A DNA stretch of 64,000 bases from Robiginitalea biformata HTCC2501 (GTDB lineage: Bacteria; Bacteroidota; Bacteroidia; Flavobacteriales; Flavobacteriaceae), in contig NC_013222.1 of assembly GCF_000024125.1 (NCBI RefSeq), positions 992,001 to 1,056,000 on the forward strand, in the 5' to 3' direction. The notes beneath the pieces are model-generated. The model was not told where the DNA came from, ran no database searches, and worked only from the letters and a program-made list of their open reading frames with translations. Numbering within the stretch: the first letter of the stretch is position 1; each line of letters opens with the position of its first letter. Below, one piece after another: positions 1 through 8,096 of the stretch. Position numbers and translations under genes: made by a program.

Positions 1-337
1 ACGCTTTAAAAATAAGTAAAAAAATCATCAGGGAAACTTTAAACGGTAATAATTTATCGATGAAATGCACAATTTTGACATTATTTTAACTTTTATGTGT
101 GTAAAACAACACTTTTAAGGCCGTGCGCCATTCAATTCTCTGATCCTGAAGCCATGCCGGCTGTTTATCCTGAATATATTCCTGCCCTGTGCAAACTCCA
201 TGCAGTCCTTCCCATGCCCCTGCCCGGGAATGCAGGGCCGGAATTTCCGCCAGCCCGATTCCAGGACCCGGTATCCCGGCGAAATCTAAGGAGCTGTGAA
301 TTGGCCGAACCGTATCCATCTAAAATTGCCGGAAGCG
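1..337. other. Upstream intergenic region without a convincing gene
   Basis: No reading frame here resembles a known protein. The first 120 bases are clearly AT-rich compared with the rest of the window and could hold the promoter region of a gene lying to the left of the window. The remaining part is GC-rich and carries only short overlapping frames on both strands with no recognisable domain. I see no tRNA or terminator in it. Confidence 0.5.
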
Positions 338-345
338 TATCTTTG
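338..345 (+). promoter_or_regulatory. -7 promoter element of uvrC
   Basis: TATCTTTG matches the Bacteroidota -7 consensus TAnnTTTG and lies 16 nt before the uvrC ATG. No clear -33 TTG is seen at the expected distance. It supports the ATG at 362 over an in-frame upstream start at 296, which lies before the promoter. Confidence 0.6.
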
Positions 346-361
346 TAAGGAAAGCCGAGCA

Positions 362-2152
362 ATGAGCCAAACCCCGCTGGAAATCCAATTGAAAACGCTG
401 CCCGAAAGCCCGGGGGTGTATCAATTCTATGACGCAGACCAGCGAATGCTCTACGTCGGGAAAGCCAAGAACCTGAAGAAACGGGTCGGCTCCTACTTTA
501 CCAAGAAGCACGACAGCGGGAAGACCCGGGTACTCGTGAAAAAAATCCGTTCGATCCGGCATATCGTTGTGCCCACCGAATCGGATGCGCTGTTGCTCGA
601 AAACAACCTGATCAAGGAACACCAGCCCCGGTACAACGTGCTCCTCCGGGATGATAAGTCCTATCCCTGGCTCTGTATCAAAAACGAACGCTTCCCCAGG
701 ATTTTCCCAACGCGGAACCGGATCGAAGACGGGTCTGAATATTTCGGGCCGTATACTTCCATGAAAACGGTGCGGGCACTCCTGGAGCTCATCCGGAGCG
801 TCTACCCCCTGCGCACCTGCAACTACGACCTGGCCGCGGAGAAGATCCGGGACGGAAAGTACAAGGTATGCCTGGAATACCACCTGGGGAATTGCCTGGG
901 ACCCTGCGAAGGGTTGCAGGACGAGGCCTCCTACATGCGGCAGGTAGACGATATCCGGCAGATTATCCGGGGGAATTTCGGTTCGTCCCTTCAGTATTTC
1001 CGGCGCAGGATGAAGCAGCTGGCCGGGGAGACGCGGTTTGAAGAGGCCCAGCAGATCAAGGAGAAGGTGGAAATCCTGGAGAATTACCAGTCAAAGTCCA
1101 CGGTGGTCCACCCCAAGATCACGGATGTCGATGTGTTTTCGATTGTGTCGGACCCCACCCATGCCTATGTGAACTACATGCAAATCGCCCACGGCCTGGT
1201 GGTCCGATCCCACACCATCGAGATAAAGAAAAAGCTCGAGGAGTCCGACGAGGACCTGCTGGCCCTTGCAATCGTCACACTCCGGGAGCGCTTCGGTTCG
1301 GATTCCGAGGAAGTCTACCTGCCCTTTGAAGTGCCGGTGGCCGGCCCGGTGCGGGTTACGGTGCCCAGCCGGGGCGACAAGCGCAAGATCGTGGAGCTAT
1401 CCCTGCGCAACGCGAAGTTCTTCCGGCAGGAACGCTTTAAGCAGATCCGGATTACGGACCCGGACCGGCACGTGAACCGGCTGATGGAACAGATGAAGAA
1501 GGACCTGCGCCTATCGGAGGAGCCCCGGCATATTGAGTGTTTCGACAACTCGAATATCCAGGGGAGCAATCCCGTGGCGGCCTGCGTGGTGTTCCGGGAC
1601 GGAAAGCCCTCGAAAAAGGAATACCGGCACTTCAATATCCGGACCGTGGAGGGACCGGACGATTTCGCATCGATGACTGAAGTGGTCCATCGCCGGTACC
1701 GGCGGATGCTCGACCAGGGGGACTCCCTGCCGCAACTCATCGTGGTCGACGGGGGAAAGGGCCAGCTGTCTGCCGCGCTGAAGAGCCTCGACGTACTCGG
1801 GTTGCGGGGGACCATTGCCATCATCGGGATCGCCAAACGGCTCGAGGAGATCTATTTCCCGAAGGATCCGATCCCGCTCTATCTGGACAAAAAATCGGAA
1901 ACCCTCCGCGTTATCCAGCAACTGCGCAACGAGGCGCACCGGTTCGGGATCACCCACCACCGCAAGAAGCGCAGTATGGCGGCCATCAGCTCGGCCCTTG
2001 AACAGATTGACGGGGTGGGCGAAAAAACGGCCCGGCAGCTCCTGAGAAAATTCAAATCCGTAAAGCGGATACGGGCGGCTTCCGAGGCGGAACTCGCAGC
2101 CGAAGTAGGGCCTTCAAAAGCCCGGAAAATCTATGAAAGTTTGCGCGAATGA
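362..2152 (+). CDS. uvrC: UvrABC nucleotide excision repair endonuclease subunit UvrC
   Basis: UvrC makes the two incisions flanking a DNA lesion bound by UvrB. The 596-residue protein has the family's order: an N-terminal GIY-YIG nuclease domain (GVYQFYD near residue 18, LYVGKAKNL near 30), a short UVR helix pair (RFEEAQQIKEKVE near residue 225) that contacts UvrB, the RNase H-like endonuclease domain (ECFDNSNIQG, IVVDGGKGQL), and C-terminal helix-hairpin-helix repeats (QIDGVGEKTARQLL). Length is normal for the family. The ATG at 362 is preferred because translation then begins directly before the conserved N-terminus and after a -7 element. Its last four bases overlap the start of the patatin gene (ATGA), so the two are probably translationally coupled. 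Confidence 0.97.
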   Translation: MSQTPLEIQLKTLPESPGVYQFYDADQRMLYVGKAKNLKKRVGSYFTKKHDSGKTRVLVKKIRSIRHIVVPTESDALLLENNLIKEHQPRYNVLLRDDKSYPWLCIKNERFPRIFPTRNRIEDGSEYFGPYTSMKTVRALLELIRSVYPLRTCNYDLAAEKIRDGKYKVCLEYHLGNCLGPCEGLQDEASYMRQVDDIRQIIRGNFGSSLQYFRRRMKQLAGETRFEEAQQIKEKVEILENYQSKSTVVHPKITDVDVFSIVSDPTHAYVNYMQIAHGLVVRSHTIEIKKKLEESDEDLLALAIVTLRERFGSDSEEVYLPFEVPVAGPVRVTVPSRGDKRKIVELSLRNAKFFRQERFKQIRITDPDRHVNRLMEQMKKDLRLSEEPRHIECFDNSNIQGSNPVAACVVFRDGKPSKKEYRHFNIRTVEGPDDFASMTEVVHRRYRRMLDQGDSLPQLIVVDGGKGQLSAALKSLDVLGLRGTIAIIGIAKRLEEIYFPKDPIPLYLDKKSETLRVIQQLRNEAHRFGITHHRKKRSMAAISSALEQIDGVGEKTARQLLRKFKSVKRIRAASEAELAAEVGPSKARKIYESLRE

Positions 2153-4428
2153 AGTACCTTCACACCATGCGCCCTCTGCCTATTATCTGCCTCTTACTGC
2201 TGGGTTTGGTCACCGGATTCGCCCAGGAAAATACTCTGGATGGAGACCTGAAGGTCGGGTTGGTCCTCAGCGGGGGCGGGGCCAAGGGGCTCGCCCATAT
2301 CGGGGCGCTGCGGATGATCGAGGAGGCGGGTGTCCGGATTGACTATATCGGCGGTACGAGCATGGGGGCGATTGTCGGGGCGCTATATGCCTCCGGGTAC
2401 TCGGCCCGGAAACTGGACTCCCTTTTCACAAATACGGATTTTACCAACCTCATCCAGGACAACCTGCCGCGAAGCGCCAAATCCTTTTACGAAAAAGAGG
2501 ATACGGAGCGGTACGCCCTCACCCTGCCATTCACGGGCTTTAAAGTGTCTTTTCCTCCGGCGATTTCGGGGGGTCAGAACATCTACAACGAATTGGTGCA
2601 GGCGCTCTATCACGTAAAGGACGTGGAGGATTTCAGCCGCCTGCCGATCCCCTTCTTTTGCATCGCCACCGACGTGGAAACCGGGGAGGAAATCCTGCTG
2701 GACAGCGGTTACCTGCCGGAAGCGATCATGGCCAGCGGCACCTTTCCCTCCCTCTTTGAACCTACGGAGGTAGACGGGCGGATCTTAATCGATGGGGGCG
2801 TGCTCAACAACTACCCGGTGGACGAGGTCCGGGAACGTGGGGCCCAGGTGGTAATCGGGGTGGATGTGCAACACGGGCTCCGCGACCGGGAGGCGCTTTT
2901 GTCGGCCACGGAGATCCTCCTGCAAATCAACAATTACCGGACGGTCGGGAACATGGAGGAAAAAAGGGCGCGCACGGACATCTACATCAAGCCGGATATC
3001 CAGTCGTATTCCGTAATCGATTTCGGCCTGCGCGACACGATCATCGCCTCCGGGGTAAAAGCCGCCAAGAAACAATTCGACGAACTCCGCCGGGTGGCGG
3101 CCCGCCAAACCCGGAAACCCAGTCGCCGCCCGAACCTGCCTGTTGCGGATTCCATCGTCATCAACCGCCTGCTCATTACGGGGAACAACAACTACACCAG
3201 GGGATACGTCAAGGGAAAACTCCGCTTTGACCTGGCCGAGCCCATCCCCTTTGAGAAACTGCAACAGGGGATCAGCAACCTTTCCGCCACCGGAAACTTC
3301 AAGACGATCCGCTACAAACTGGTGTCCAACGGCCTGGGCCAGGACCTGATCCTGCAGTTGCAGGAAAACCCGACCAAGACCTTTATACGTATCGGGGCGC
3401 ACTACGACGACCTCTACCAGAGCGCTGCCCTGATCAACCTGACCCGGAAGAGCTTCCTGTTGGATGATGACGTGGGTTCCCTGGACGTGATCCTGGGAGA
3501 CAACATCCGGTACAACGCCGAGTACTACGTGGACAAGGGCACCTACTGGAGCTTCGGGCTGAACTCCCGCTTTAACGGGTTCGACCAGGAGATCAACTAC
3601 GACCTGATCCGCAGCAACTTTGACGTGCCGGACGACGAGAACATCAACAACATCAACCTGGAGGTGGTCGACCTGACCAACCAGTTGTACCTGCAAACGG
3701 TGCTGCGGGAGGAATTTGCCTTTAGCCTGGGGTTGGAGCACAAGCTTTTAAAATATTCCACGGAGACCCTGAACCGGGTTCAGGAGCCCGGGGAGAACCC
3801 CCCGGCGCCTCGCGGCGGGCGGGTTTATTTTGAAAACAGCAATTATTTCAGCACCTACGGCAAACTGACCCTGGACACCTACGACGACCGGTATTTCCCC
3901 ACACGCGGCCTGTACTTTGACGGGGATTTCCACTTCTATATCCTCTCTTCGGACTTTACGGGCAATTTCAAGGAGTTTTCCATCGCCAAGGCCCGGATGG
4001 GAACGGCCTTTCCGCTGGCGGGGAACCTGAGCCTGAACCTGGAGACCGAAGGCGGCTTTAAACTGGGGACCTCCAATGTTTCTACCTTCGATTTTGTCCT
4101 CGGGGGATACGGGAGCAGCCTGATCAACAATTTCACACCCTTTCTGGGCTATGACTTTCTGAGCCTGCCGGGCAACAGCTACGTGAAGGCCTATGCACGC
4201 GCCGACTGGGAATTCACCCAGAAAAACCACCTGCTGTTTGCCGCCAACTACTCGAACGTAGCCGACGACCTCTTCCGCACGGGCGATTGGTTTACGGCAC
4301 CGGATTATTCGGGTTACGGCCTCGGGTACGCCTGGGAATCTTTTTTCGGCCCGGTGCAGGTGCTTTATTCCTGGTCGCCGGAAGGCAAGGACAATTTGTT
4401 CTTTGTGAGCATCGGTTACTGGTTCTGA
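2149..4428 (+). CDS. Patatin-like phospholipase with POTRA and outer membrane beta-barrel (type Vd autotransporter-like)
   Basis: A signal peptide (residues 1-25, ending GFAQ) is followed by a patatin domain with the glycine-rich oxyanion motif GGGAKG (42-47), the nucleophile elbow GTSMG (69-73, Ser71) and the catalytic aspartate of IDGGVLNNYP (Asp215). Around residues 330-400 comes a POTRA-like stretch, and the remainder looks like a surface-antigen (Omp85-type) beta-barrel ending in ...SIGYWF, with the terminal aromatic residue typical of barrels. This is the layout of PlpD-type (type Vd) proteins: a lipolytic passenger tethered to or released from its own outer membrane pore. Substrate is unknown. 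A second ATG six codons downstream is an alternative start. It overlaps uvrC by 4 nt. Confidence 0.9.
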   Translation: MKYLHTMRPLPIICLLLLGLVTGFAQENTLDGDLKVGLVLSGGGAKGLAHIGALRMIEEAGVRIDYIGGTSMGAIVGALYASGYSARKLDSLFTNTDFTNLIQDNLPRSAKSFYEKEDTERYALTLPFTGFKVSFPPAISGGQNIYNELVQALYHVKDVEDFSRLPIPFFCIATDVETGEEILLDSGYLPEAIMASGTFPSLFEPTEVDGRILIDGGVLNNYPVDEVRERGAQVVIGVDVQHGLRDREALLSATEILLQINNYRTVGNMEEKRARTDIYIKPDIQSYSVIDFGLRDTIIASGVKAAKKQFDELRRVAARQTRKPSRRPNLPVADSIVINRLLITGNNNYTRGYVKGKLRFDLAEPIPFEKLQQGISNLSATGNFKTIRYKLVSNGLGQDLILQLQENPTKTFIRIGAHYDDLYQSAALINLTRKSFLLDDDVGSLDVILGDNIRYNAEYYVDKGTYWSFGLNSRFNGFDQEINYDLIRSNFDVPDDENINNINLEVVDLTNQLYLQTVLREEFAFSLGLEHKLLKYSTETLNRVQEPGENPPAPRGGRVYFENSNYFSTYGKLTLDTYDDRYFPTRGLYFDGDFHFYILSSDFTGNFKEFSIAKARMGTAFPLAGNLSLNLETEGGFKLGTSNVSTFDFVLGGYGSSLINNFTPFLGYDFLSLPGNSYVKAYARADWEFTQKNHLLFAANYSNVADDLFRTGDWFTAPDYSGYGLGYAWESFFGPVQVLYSWSPEGKDNLFFVSIGYWF

Positions 4429-4476
4429 ATCCGGTGGCCGGCCAGCCGTGCGGTTGAAACGCAGCGTCTTTTTTAC

Positions 4477-4617
4477 GATATTTGCAAAAAGCACAATATG
4501 AAGGGCAAACGGATCGATATCAGCTCCCACCTGCGGGCCATGTGGTGATGGAACTGCCTACCCTGCGATCCTGATGGGCCGCCCGGCCCGCAAGTGCTAA
4601 TCTTATACCAAAATACC
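4477..4617 (+). promoter_or_regulatory. hpd leader: promoter-like element, 16-codon frame and GC hairpin
   Basis: GATATTTG at 4477-4484 resembles the -7 consensus (one mismatch). Fourteen bases after it, at 4498-4548, begins a 16-codon frame (MKGKRIDISSHLRAMW, stop). A hairpin GGGCC-gccc-GGCCC at 4576-4589 lies between this frame and the hpd start. The frame could be a leader peptide or chance; no homologue is recognised. Confidence 0.35.
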
Positions 4618-5760
4618 ATGTCAACAAAAGATAATACTTCCCTGAATCTGCCGGTGGAAAATCCCGAGGCAGAGGATTTCCTGCCCTTGTTGGGTACGGA
4701 CCACGTCGAACTCTATGTCGGGAATGCCAAACAGGCGGCCCATTACTATATGTCTGCCTGGGGATTCCAGCCGGAAGCCTATGCAGGCCTGGAAACCGGC
4801 CTCAAAGACCGGGTCTCCTACGTGCTCCGGCAGGACAAAATCCGGCTGGTGCTTACTTCGCCCCTGAAACCGGGTGGCGATATCAACCGGCATATCGAAC
4901 GCCACGGGGATGGGGTCAAGGCCATTGCCCTGTGGGTGGACGATGCTCGCAAGAGCTTTGAGGAAACCGTCAAACGCGGGGCGGAACCCTATTTGGAGCC
5001 TGAAATCCGCGAAGATGACAACGGGAAAGTGACGCTTTCCGGTATCCATACCTACGGGGAGACCGTGCATATCTTTGTGGAGCGCTCGGGTTACGACGGC
5101 CCCTTCATGCCCGGATACCGGGCCTGGGAGCCGCATTACCGGGCGGAACCCACCGGCCTGAAATACATCGACCACATGGTGGGGAATGTCGGTTGGAACG
5201 AGATGAACAAGTGGTGTGAATTCTACGCCAAAGTGATGGGGTTTGCCCAGCTGATCTCCTTTGACGACAAAGATATTTCCACGGAGTACACCGCCCTGAT
5301 GAGCAAGGTGATGAGCAACGGGAACGGCCGGATCAAATTCCCGATCAACGAGCCCGCCGAAGGCCGGAAGAAATCCCAGATCGAGGAGTACATCGAATTT
5401 TACAACGGGGCCGGGGTGCAGCATATGGCCCTGGCCACGGACAACATCATCAAGACGGTATCCGACCTGCGCGACCGGGGGGTGGAATTCCTCCGGGTCC
5501 CGGCCACCTACTACGAAGACGTACTGGACCGGGTGGGGGAGATCGACGAGAAACTGGAGCCGCTGCGAGACCTGGGCATCCTGATCGACCGGGATGAGGA
5601 GGGTTACCTGTTGCAGATCTTTACGAAGCCCATCCTGGACCGGCCAACGCTATTTATTGAAATCATCCAGCGCAAGGGCGCACGTTCCTTCGGGAAAGGC
5701 AACTTCAAGGCGCTTTTTGAGGCCATTGAACGCGAGCAGGAATCCCGGGGGACCCTGTAA
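4618..5760 (+). CDS. hpd: 4-hydroxyphenylpyruvate dioxygenase
   Basis: This non-haem iron dioxygenase converts 4-hydroxyphenylpyruvate to homogentisate in tyrosine catabolism. The 380-residue protein shows two vicinal-oxygen-chelate halves: the first starts at DHVELYVGNAKQAAHYY, the second at IDHMVGNVGWNEMNKW. Iron ligands are visible as the His of IDHMV, the His of GVQHMALATDN and the Glu of LFIEIIQRKG near the C-terminus. The C-terminal GKGNFKALFEAIEREQ is characteristic of the family. The ATG at 4618 is chosen over an in-frame upstream start at 4594 because it gives the usual N-terminus. Tryptophan 2,3-dioxygenase lies 1.4 kb downstream, so aromatic amino acid breakdown genes are grouped here. 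Confidence 0.97.
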   Translation: MSTKDNTSLNLPVENPEAEDFLPLLGTDHVELYVGNAKQAAHYYMSAWGFQPEAYAGLETGLKDRVSYVLRQDKIRLVLTSPLKPGGDINRHIERHGDGVKAIALWVDDARKSFEETVKRGAEPYLEPEIREDDNGKVTLSGIHTYGETVHIFVERSGYDGPFMPGYRAWEPHYRAEPTGLKYIDHMVGNVGWNEMNKWCEFYAKVMGFAQLISFDDKDISTEYTALMSKVMSNGNGRIKFPINEPAEGRKKSQIEEYIEFYNGAGVQHMALATDNIIKTVSDLRDRGVEFLRVPATYYEDVLDRVGEIDEKLEPLRDLGILIDRDEEGYLLQIFTKPILDRPTLFIEIIQRKGARSFGKGNFKALFEAIEREQESRGTL

Positions 5761-5909
5761 TTCGCCCTACGCCTGAAACCGGTTCCCGGAGCCGGGAAAA
5801 TCAGGCGCCAGGCCCCTGATTTCTTAAAATTCGGGACGAAACTTATAAAGTATTGTTAAGTTCCGAGTTAAAGAGCGTTAAATATGTCGGCGGGGTCTGC
5901 TCCATATTG

Positions 5910-5917
5910 TATTTTTG
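5910..5917 (+). promoter_or_regulatory. -7 promoter element of candidate small RNA
   Basis: TATTTTTG is a perfect TAnnTTTG. The first start codon of a real gene is more than 330 nt downstream and a terminator lies in between, so this promoter appears to drive an untranslated transcript. Confidence 0.55.
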
Positions 5918-5920
5918 GTG

Positions 5921-6026
5921 GCATAAGGGGTGGTTCCCTTATAAACTTTAAGTATTGGTTTTTCATAATTTAAAGTTTGGTTGGTTATTTAGGAAAAGCC
6001 CCGATCGCTTGATTGGGGCTTTTTTT
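5921..6026 (+). ncRNA. Candidate small RNA with three hairpins
   Basis: A transcript starting about 5 nt after the -7 element would be roughly 105 nt long. It would fold into hairpin 1 (ATAAGGG 5923-5929 with CCCTTAT 5936-5942), hairpin 2 (AAACTTTAA 5943-5951 with TTAAAGTTT 5970-5978, perfect 9-bp stem) and the terminator hairpin 5994-6026. It contains no start codon followed by a plausible frame. Promoter, compact structured body and own terminator are the classic signs of an independent sRNA. It might belong to a flavobacterial RNA family such as Flavo-1, but I cannot verify this. Alternatively it is the trailing part of a long hpd 3' untranslated region. Confidence 0.5.
5994..6026 (+). terminator. 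Rho-independent terminator
   Basis: AAAAGCCCC (5994-6002) pairs with GGGGCTTTT (6015-6023) and is followed by a T run. It ends the candidate small RNA and would also stop read-through from hpd. Confidence 0.85.
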
Positions 6027-6068
6027 ATGCGTGCCTTTTTCGGCGCCAATGCAGCCCATTTTGGCGTG

Positions 6069-6150
6069 AGGCAGCCCTACTTACGGCGGAAAGGCAGAAC
6101 TTCTTACGGCGGAAAGGCAGCGCTTCTTACGGCGGAAAGGCAGCACTTCC
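6069..6150. repeat. 23-bp tandem repeat, about 3.5 copies
   Basis: Three full units of 23 bp start at 6081, 6104 and 6127, each with the core TTACGGCGGAAAGGCAG followed by two variable bases and CTTC; a partial unit precedes them. Differences between units are limited to the two variable positions. A related two-copy array with a CGGCGGAAAG...GCAG..CTTC core occurs at 28979-29038. Both are intergenic. Confidence 0.9.
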
Positions 6151-6249
6151 CGGGAATACGGCTGGAAATTTCCCGCAATACTTTGGAACAAATCTTGTTT
6201 ATATAAGTGTTATGTGGCGGAATGAACCGCCCATGGTATTGTATTTTTA

Positions 6250-7116
6250 ATGAAATTTGCCCTGATGAAATCCCTGACTCTCATAGTCCTCCTGATATTC
6301 TTCTGTGCGGATGCCGGCAGGTCCCAGGCAGACGCGGCCGGGACGCAGGCAGACGCGGGCACCTCCTATCTGGGCGATGTCCGGCCGGCACCTCCGGAGT
6401 ACCCCGCCTTCAAGGCCGGGGAGTGGTTGAAATTCCGCATCCACTACGGTTTCCTCAACGCCAGTTACGCCACCCTGCACATCACTACCGACACCATTCG
6501 CGGCATCCCGGTCTACCACGTGGTGGGACGGGGCCGGACCACAGGTTTTGCCAGTATTTTCTTCAAGGTGGACGACACGTACGAAAGCTATTTCGGGCAA
6601 GAGGACGGCCGGCCCTACCGGTTTATCCGCAAGGTGGATGAAGGGGGGTATACCAAGGACATGGAGATCAACTTCGACTACCGAAAAGGCACCGCGCTCC
6701 TCCATGACAAGAAGAACGAAAAGAAGTTTAAGTTCGATATCGGCACCTCCATCCAGGACCTGATTTCGGCCTTTTATTACCTGAGGAACAACTACGATTC
6801 CAAAAGCCTGGTGGTGGGGGAGAGCATTGAGCTCAACATGCTTTACGACGACGACGGCATCTTCCCCTTTCGGTTGAAATTCCTCGGGCGGGAGACCGTG
6901 AAAACGAAATTCGGCAAGGTCCGTTGCCTGAAGTTCCGGCCTTATGTACAGTCCGGTCGTGTGTTTAAAGAACAGGAAAGCTTATCTTTGTGGGTGTCCG
7001 ACGACCGGAACAAGATCCCGATCCGGATTGAAGCAGACCTGGCGGTGGGCTCAATCAAGGCGGACCTCGACGGGTACAATGCCCTGAGGAACCAGTTCCG
7101 GATCATTATGGATTAA
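6250..7116 (+). CDS. DUF3108 domain-containing exported protein
   Basis: The 288-residue protein has an N-terminal signal peptide (MKSLTLIVLLIFFCADAG) followed by a DUF3108 fold: AGEWLKFRIHYGFLNASYATLHI, YHVVGRGRTTGFASIFFKVDDTYES and a C-terminal part with RVFKEQESLSLWVSDDRNKIPIRIEADLAVGSIKADL. The family is periplasmic or outer membrane-associated with no known reaction. A second ATG five codons in (6265) is equally possible as start. It heads a same-strand group with tryptophan dioxygenase (9 nt gap), an M23 peptidase and pgi. A TATTTTT stretch directly before the start resembles a -7 element. Confidence 0.88.
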   Translation: MKFALMKSLTLIVLLIFFCADAGRSQADAAGTQADAGTSYLGDVRPAPPEYPAFKAGEWLKFRIHYGFLNASYATLHITTDTIRGIPVYHVVGRGRTTGFASIFFKVDDTYESYFGQEDGRPYRFIRKVDEGGYTKDMEINFDYRKGTALLHDKKNEKKFKFDIGTSIQDLISAFYYLRNNYDSKSLVVGESIELNMLYDDDGIFPFRLKFLGRETVKTKFGKVRCLKFRPYVQSGRVFKEQESLSLWVSDDRNKIPIRIEADLAVGSIKADLDGYNALRNQFRIIMD

Positions 7117-7125
7117 GGCCCATCC

Positions 7126-8091
7126 ATGGAGAACAAAGAGCGCACCGAATCCCAGATCCGGAAACTGGAAGCCAAGTACAGGGATTCCGGCCAGGACCTC
7201 TCCTCCTACCTCGACGGCCTGTTATACCAGCGGTACCTGACCTACTGGGATTACATCCACCTGGATACGCTGCTGAGCCTGCAGGTTCCCCGTACCCACT
7301 TCCCGGACGAGGAGATTTTCATCATGTACCACCAGATTACCGAGTTGTACTTTAAGCTCATCCTGCACGAAGAGCGGCAGATCGTGGACGACAAATCCCA
7401 GGATATCGGATTCTTCACCGAAAAGGTCAACCGGATTAACAATTATTACAAAGCGCTGATTTCCTCATTCAGCATCATGATTCGCGGGATGGAGCGGGAG
7501 CAGTTCCTCCGCTACCGGATGGCGCTGTTGCCGGCCAGCGGGTTTCAGTCTGCCCAGTACCGGATGATTGAATTGTATGCGACCCCCCTGGAGAACCTGG
7601 TACACCATTCCCAGCGGGAAGGCCTGGACCCGGATGCGGAGATCGAGGAGCTATACGAGAAAATTTACTGGAAAAAAGGGGCCACAGACAAGGATACCGG
7701 AGAGAAGACCCTGACCCTCAAACAATTCGAATACCGGTACACGCCGCGCTTTATCCGGATCGCCAACGAGGTGAAAGGGAATACCATTTATCATAAATAC
7801 TTAAATTTGCCCACGGGGCTTCGGAATAATAAAGGGCTCACCCGTGCGTTACAACAAATGGACATCAACGCAAACGTTAACTGGCCGTTGATGCACATGG
7901 GGTCCGCTTACCGGTACCTGAATAAGGAAAAGGAGACCATCGAGGCTACGGGGGGGACCAACTGGAAGACCTTTCTGCCTCCGAGTTTCCAGAAGATTGT
8001 CTTCTTTCCGGAAGCCCACGACGAGAAAACATTGGAAAACTGGGGTAAAGAGTGGGTGGAGCACCACCTGAACCCTGAAAAACAGACCTGA
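7126..8091 (+). CDS. kynA: Tryptophan 2,3-dioxygenase
   Basis: This haem enzyme opens the indole ring of tryptophan to N-formylkynurenine, the first step of the kynurenine route. Recognisable family stretches are SYLDGLLYQRYLTYWDYIHLDTLLSLQ, the haem-pocket region FIMYHQITELYFKLILHE, and SGFQSAQYRMIE. At 321 residues it is a little longer than many bacterial members because of an insertion rich in charged residues around YWKKGATDKDTGEKTLTLKQFE. No other kynurenine-pathway gene is visible in the window. The gene lies 9 nt after the DUF3108 gene and 5 nt before the M23 peptidase gene, consistent with one operon. Confidence 0.95.
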   Translation: MENKERTESQIRKLEAKYRDSGQDLSSYLDGLLYQRYLTYWDYIHLDTLLSLQVPRTHFPDEEIFIMYHQITELYFKLILHEERQIVDDKSQDIGFFTEKVNRINNYYKALISSFSIMIRGMEREQFLRYRMALLPASGFQSAQYRMIELYATPLENLVHHSQREGLDPDAEIEELYEKIYWKKGATDKDTGEKTLTLKQFEYRYTPRFIRIANEVKGNTIYHKYLNLPTGLRNNKGLTRALQQMDINANVNWPLMHMGSAYRYLNKEKETIEATGGTNWKTFLPPSFQKIVFFPEAHDEKTLENWGKEWVEHHLNPEKQT

Positions 8092-8096
8092 AACGT

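Larger units (their letters stand above)
5761..6249. other. 489-base intergenic region between hpd and the DUF3108 gene
   Basis: No protein gene is seen. The region contains an AT-rich segment (5820-5900), a promoter-like element, a predicted three-hairpin RNA ending in a strong terminator, a 23-bp tandem repeat, and a second AT-rich segment before the DUF3108 gene. The open frame running through the tandem repeat has no coding character, since the repeat unit is not a multiple of three. Confidence 0.6.

Noticed and set aside
97..348. 83-codon plus-strand frame before uvrC.
   Set aside because: No signal, domain or promoter supports it; it overlaps the uvrC promoter and a competing minus-strand frame of similar length.
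6069..6150. Tandem repeat considered as a CRISPR array.
   Set aside because: Units are directly adjacent without unique spacers and no cas gene is present.
5955..6206. 83-codon frame through the terminator and tandem repeat.
   Set aside because: It runs across a transcription terminator and a 23-bp repeat that shifts frame each unit; not coding.
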